Shown piece after piece: positions 61,233 through 64,000 of a stretch of DNA of 64,000 nucleotides. Below the pieces are notes generated by a model. The model was not told where the DNA came from. It did no database searches and saw only the letters and a program-made list of their open reading frames with translations. Origin of the DNA: Coriaria nepalensis (Eukaryota > Streptophyta > Magnoliopsida > Cucurbitales > Coriariaceae); NCBI GenBank assembly GCA_027186245.1, contig CP114496.1, positions 2,797,501-2,861,500 of the forward strand, given 5' to 3'. Position 1 is the stretch's first letter, and each line of letters begins with the position of its first letter. A program made the translations under genes and the position numbers.

Positions 61233-63200
61233 TTACTGTTGATGCCAAAATTTACCCCAACAATATGCCTAGATCTTGATTGAACCTGCTTGGTCTTCTC
61301 AAACATGAAATCACATAAAAACATGAGGGAAACTATAAGAGTTACGACCTACAAACCCCTCTAATGTTTAAGTCAATAATTTGTATCATATAGCAGTAAT
61401 ATCACTAATTGGAATATTAATTGTGTACCTTCCGCCCTGCATTAATATGTATTTATAGACATTTATAGAGAGAACCTTAATAGGTTTTTTTAACGAGCTG
61501 AACCTTTTTGAGTCTTCGGGCCTTAGGCCCTAATATTTGTCTGCAACATAGTCTGTATATATATTTATCGTTGCGCCTATTGGGCTTAATGTCGTATTCC
61601 TTCCATATTTGGCCGTAAGGCTACAATTCATTGATTATTAGTGGGCCCTAACTGGTGGTAAATGTTTCCCCATCAGTTAGCCTATTAGTACAAGTCGAAG
61701 ATGTGCTTCAAGTTGTGTCAAATTTTACTCTTCATCAACTTTTCATAACCTCATCAGGTTCTTCATCATCCATTTTTTGGTAACTTTTTTTTCTCACTTT
61801 GAGAGCAAACCTCTTCGGTCATCTAGTTCCGACAGTGTAGGTTGAAGGTTCGGAGCACTGCGGGCTCAGCCTTTCTATTGAGCCTTCACGTTTAGCCCTT
61901 GCGCCTCAATTCAACCAGGTTGTTTAGTTGATGTTTATCAAAATAATTGGAAGCTTTGTTTTCTTGAAATTTTGATTCTATCCATTGTACATGTTGACTG
62001 ATTCATTCTTGTCTTCACTATTTTCTTAGATATTAGCAATTATGCCTCCTTGTTCACTTGATGTCTTGACATCTTCATGTATCAGTTTATCTTCAAAGAA
62101 GTTGTGTGAGTTTTTTAGCTTCACTTTGTATAACCGTAATATTTTTACTTTAAATTCTTTTCACCTTCACTTTAAAGTTTCAATTTATTTTGAAGTCTTA
62201 ACAACTTTCAATGGTAGGTGCATCAAAAGTTGCCTCTTGGCACATGATTTTATTTTGTTGAGGGCCGAATAAGCCCTTTGGTTTATTGATGGTTGAAACC
62301 TAACGGGGCTTTTATGGATGGAGACTAATATTTACGGTTGAAAACCTGGTAAGCCTCCTCAATCTTAAGTAGTCTTTTATAGTTTTTATTTATGCATCTT
62401 GCTTCCATGAAGCATAGTTCTAATTGGTTGGATAAAATTTATTCTCTCCGCCATTGATGTCCCTTTGATATGGCCCTCGGATTTTGCCCGAGGTCATTCT
62501 AGAGATTAATGCTTTCGAAATTCGGAGTTTCATGCAATGTGACTACCTGAAGTAGGTGTTTGTCGCTTCAAGTTCTTAGCTTCCTAGTGACACGCGTCGT
62601 ATGCTCATTGAAAGTTACTTTAATATCGTAATTTCTAATTCTTTTTTAAAAATTTTCAATGACAAAATTAAGATGATGAAACTCTCTGCATCCAATGATT
62701 ATGCTAATATTAATATTTGTAAAATTTCAATTATTCGACTAAATAATTATTAATAAAAAGAATATATGATAAAATAAAAGAACAAAATAATAAATAAAAA
62801 AAAGAATATAGCACTCTTCCTTAAAGTCTTTAAGAGTATTTAATTTATTAATTTTAAAAATTAATATCAACATTTAATAGTAAAAATAATTAATATCAAT
62901 ATTAAATATTAATTTACTCTACAAGTAAATAAGATATTTTATCCGTTGAGTAAAGTAGAATTTATAATACTCGATAGTTGAAATCCTTAATAATGTATTG
63001 AATAAATTAAAAATTATAATATTCGATAAAATAAAAAATCTATTAACCTATTAAATAAATAAAAATTTACGATACTAGTACGGAACTTTTTAGGCTATGC
63101 TACTTTTGACTCTTCCGCCGAGCATAGCCTAAAAAGTCCATCCAAACCGGTTTGTCCTTCTAAAAAACGCATGTTTTGATTTTATAAACATGAAATCCGG
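61233..63200. other. Intergenic DNA, no gene recognised
   Basis: The segment 61.25-62.6 kb is GC-richer than the surroundings, with GGGCC and CCTTCGGG-type motifs resembling old LTR or transposon sequence. From 62.6 to 63.1 kb it is AT-rich. No domain was recognised in any ORF. Confidence 0.45.
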
Positions 63201-64000
63201 TTTCGGAAAATGTTTCCAATCAAACCCTTCGAAATGTCCATCCGCAATGAATCGCGAGTCGTCTTTATAAGCGCCAGAACCATCTCTCTCACCCCGTACC
63301 TCTCTCTAACAAAACCCACCTCTCCTCTCGCTCTCCCCGTCTCTGAACAGCACTACCCATTCATACGTAATCTCTTGGCTTACACCTACAAAAGTAAAGT
63401 GTTCTTAATTTCTTCCCGCTCACAAAACCCTTCTTCTCTCACTTGATTTTCGCAGAGAAAACTGCATCAGTATTTAGGGTTTCTTAAAGAAGTAATAGAG
63501 TACAAAGGAATTAATGATCTCTTGGTCATACATCTTTCAAGTTCTTAGATCTAGGAATTCTTGATTAGGGTGAGATTAGGCAAAAATAGCGCTTACCACC
63601 CTTTGCCATTCATTGTTAAAATAAAACGGAATTCATCTTCGACTCCACGCGAAAGCAAGTTCCTCCTTTTTATCCTTTTTCTTCTGCCCTATTATCTTTT
63701 GTCTACGAAGATCTCTTCCTTACACCTTCTTCCTCCTGTATCTCTTCGACCGCCTTCGAAGCGAAGCTCTTCCACCGATCCAGGCAACTTCTTGATTTCT
63801 TACAATTTCAGTCTTTAACCGTCGATTCTGTTCTTGGTCAGATTTAGGGGTACTCAAATTTAGGGCTACTGATTTAGGGTATAACTCTGTTAGGTCTAGG
63901 TCTATGGTAATGCGATCTCAGAGGGTACAATCCTAGATAGCTGTAATTATCTTATCTTATCTTTTATTTTTAGTTATTTTATCTCTTTAGTAGTTTTATT
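63201..64000 (+). other. Probable promoter/5' UTR of a gene beyond the right edge
   Basis: The stretch is pyrimidine-rich with TTTAGGGTTTCTT, CTCTCTCTC-like and CCCTTCTTCTCTCAC phrases characteristic of plant leaders. The ORFs at 63210-63446 and 63561-63818 are Ser/Leu/Pro-rich without a recognisable domain and end before any clear splice donor. I treat them as leader sequence, not genes. Confidence 0.35.

Overview
This is eukaryotic plant nuclear DNA, almost certainly from a eudicot. It is AT-rich, has many GT-AG introns, and carries five recognisable plant host genes set in a large amount of decayed transposon sequence. No bacterial, organellar or viral gene block is present. I could not settle the species from sequence alone.

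Host genes, left to right. (1) 1-7011, plus strand: the 3' part (14 exons, 844 residues) of an IRE-family AGC protein kinase, closest to IREH1; its 5' end lies outside the window. (2) 20632-23045, minus strand: a complete two-exon LRR receptor-like pseudokinase of the RKL1 type. (3) 31897-33050, plus strand: three in-frame exons of an NHP2-like H/ACA snoRNP protein whose first exon is not visible. (4) 38112-41733, plus strand: a complete six-exon STK16-type kinase with a probable N-myristoylation signal. (5) 55422-60077, plus strand: a complete seven-exon jasmonate ZIM-domain (JAZ/TIFY6, JAZ3-like) repressor, with two G-boxes upstream and the conserved Jas intron. These genes are not an operon or a visible functional cluster.

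Mobile DNA fills most of the rest. A decayed Copia element (about 8.2-11.6 kb, minus) lies just downstream of the IRE-like gene. A hAT element with a likely target-site duplication spans 15.8-19.8 kb, and its transposase middle has been replaced by about 1.5 kb of unrelated DNA. A decayed MULE (23.6-26.6 kb) is followed by a minus-strand Ulp1 (C48) protease relic (26.8-28.3 kb). Next come an internally deleted Copia with its 3' LTR (28.7-29.9 kb) and a DUF4371/zf-MYM-type hAT relic (29.9-31.5 kb), abutting the truncated NHP2 gene. A short deletion derivative of the MULE sits at 35.3-35.96 kb. A DUF1985 (plant mobile domain) pseudogene and a Gypsy integrase/chromodomain relic occupy 43.6-46.1 kb, and a Copia gag/5'-LTR relic 48.4-49.2 kb.

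The most unusual structural theme is a set of large foldback (inverted-repeat) structures, several with tandem repeats inside. They lie at 14.2-15.7 kb (118-bp repeats in the loop), 33.5-34.5 kb, 36.4-37.4 kb (83-bp units head-to-head), 43.1-43.4 kb (a hairpin with a perfect 29-bp arm pair) and 60.5-61.2 kb. Exon boundaries were assigned by hand from splice sites and reading-frame continuity; family names rest on recalled conserved motifs, not on a database search.
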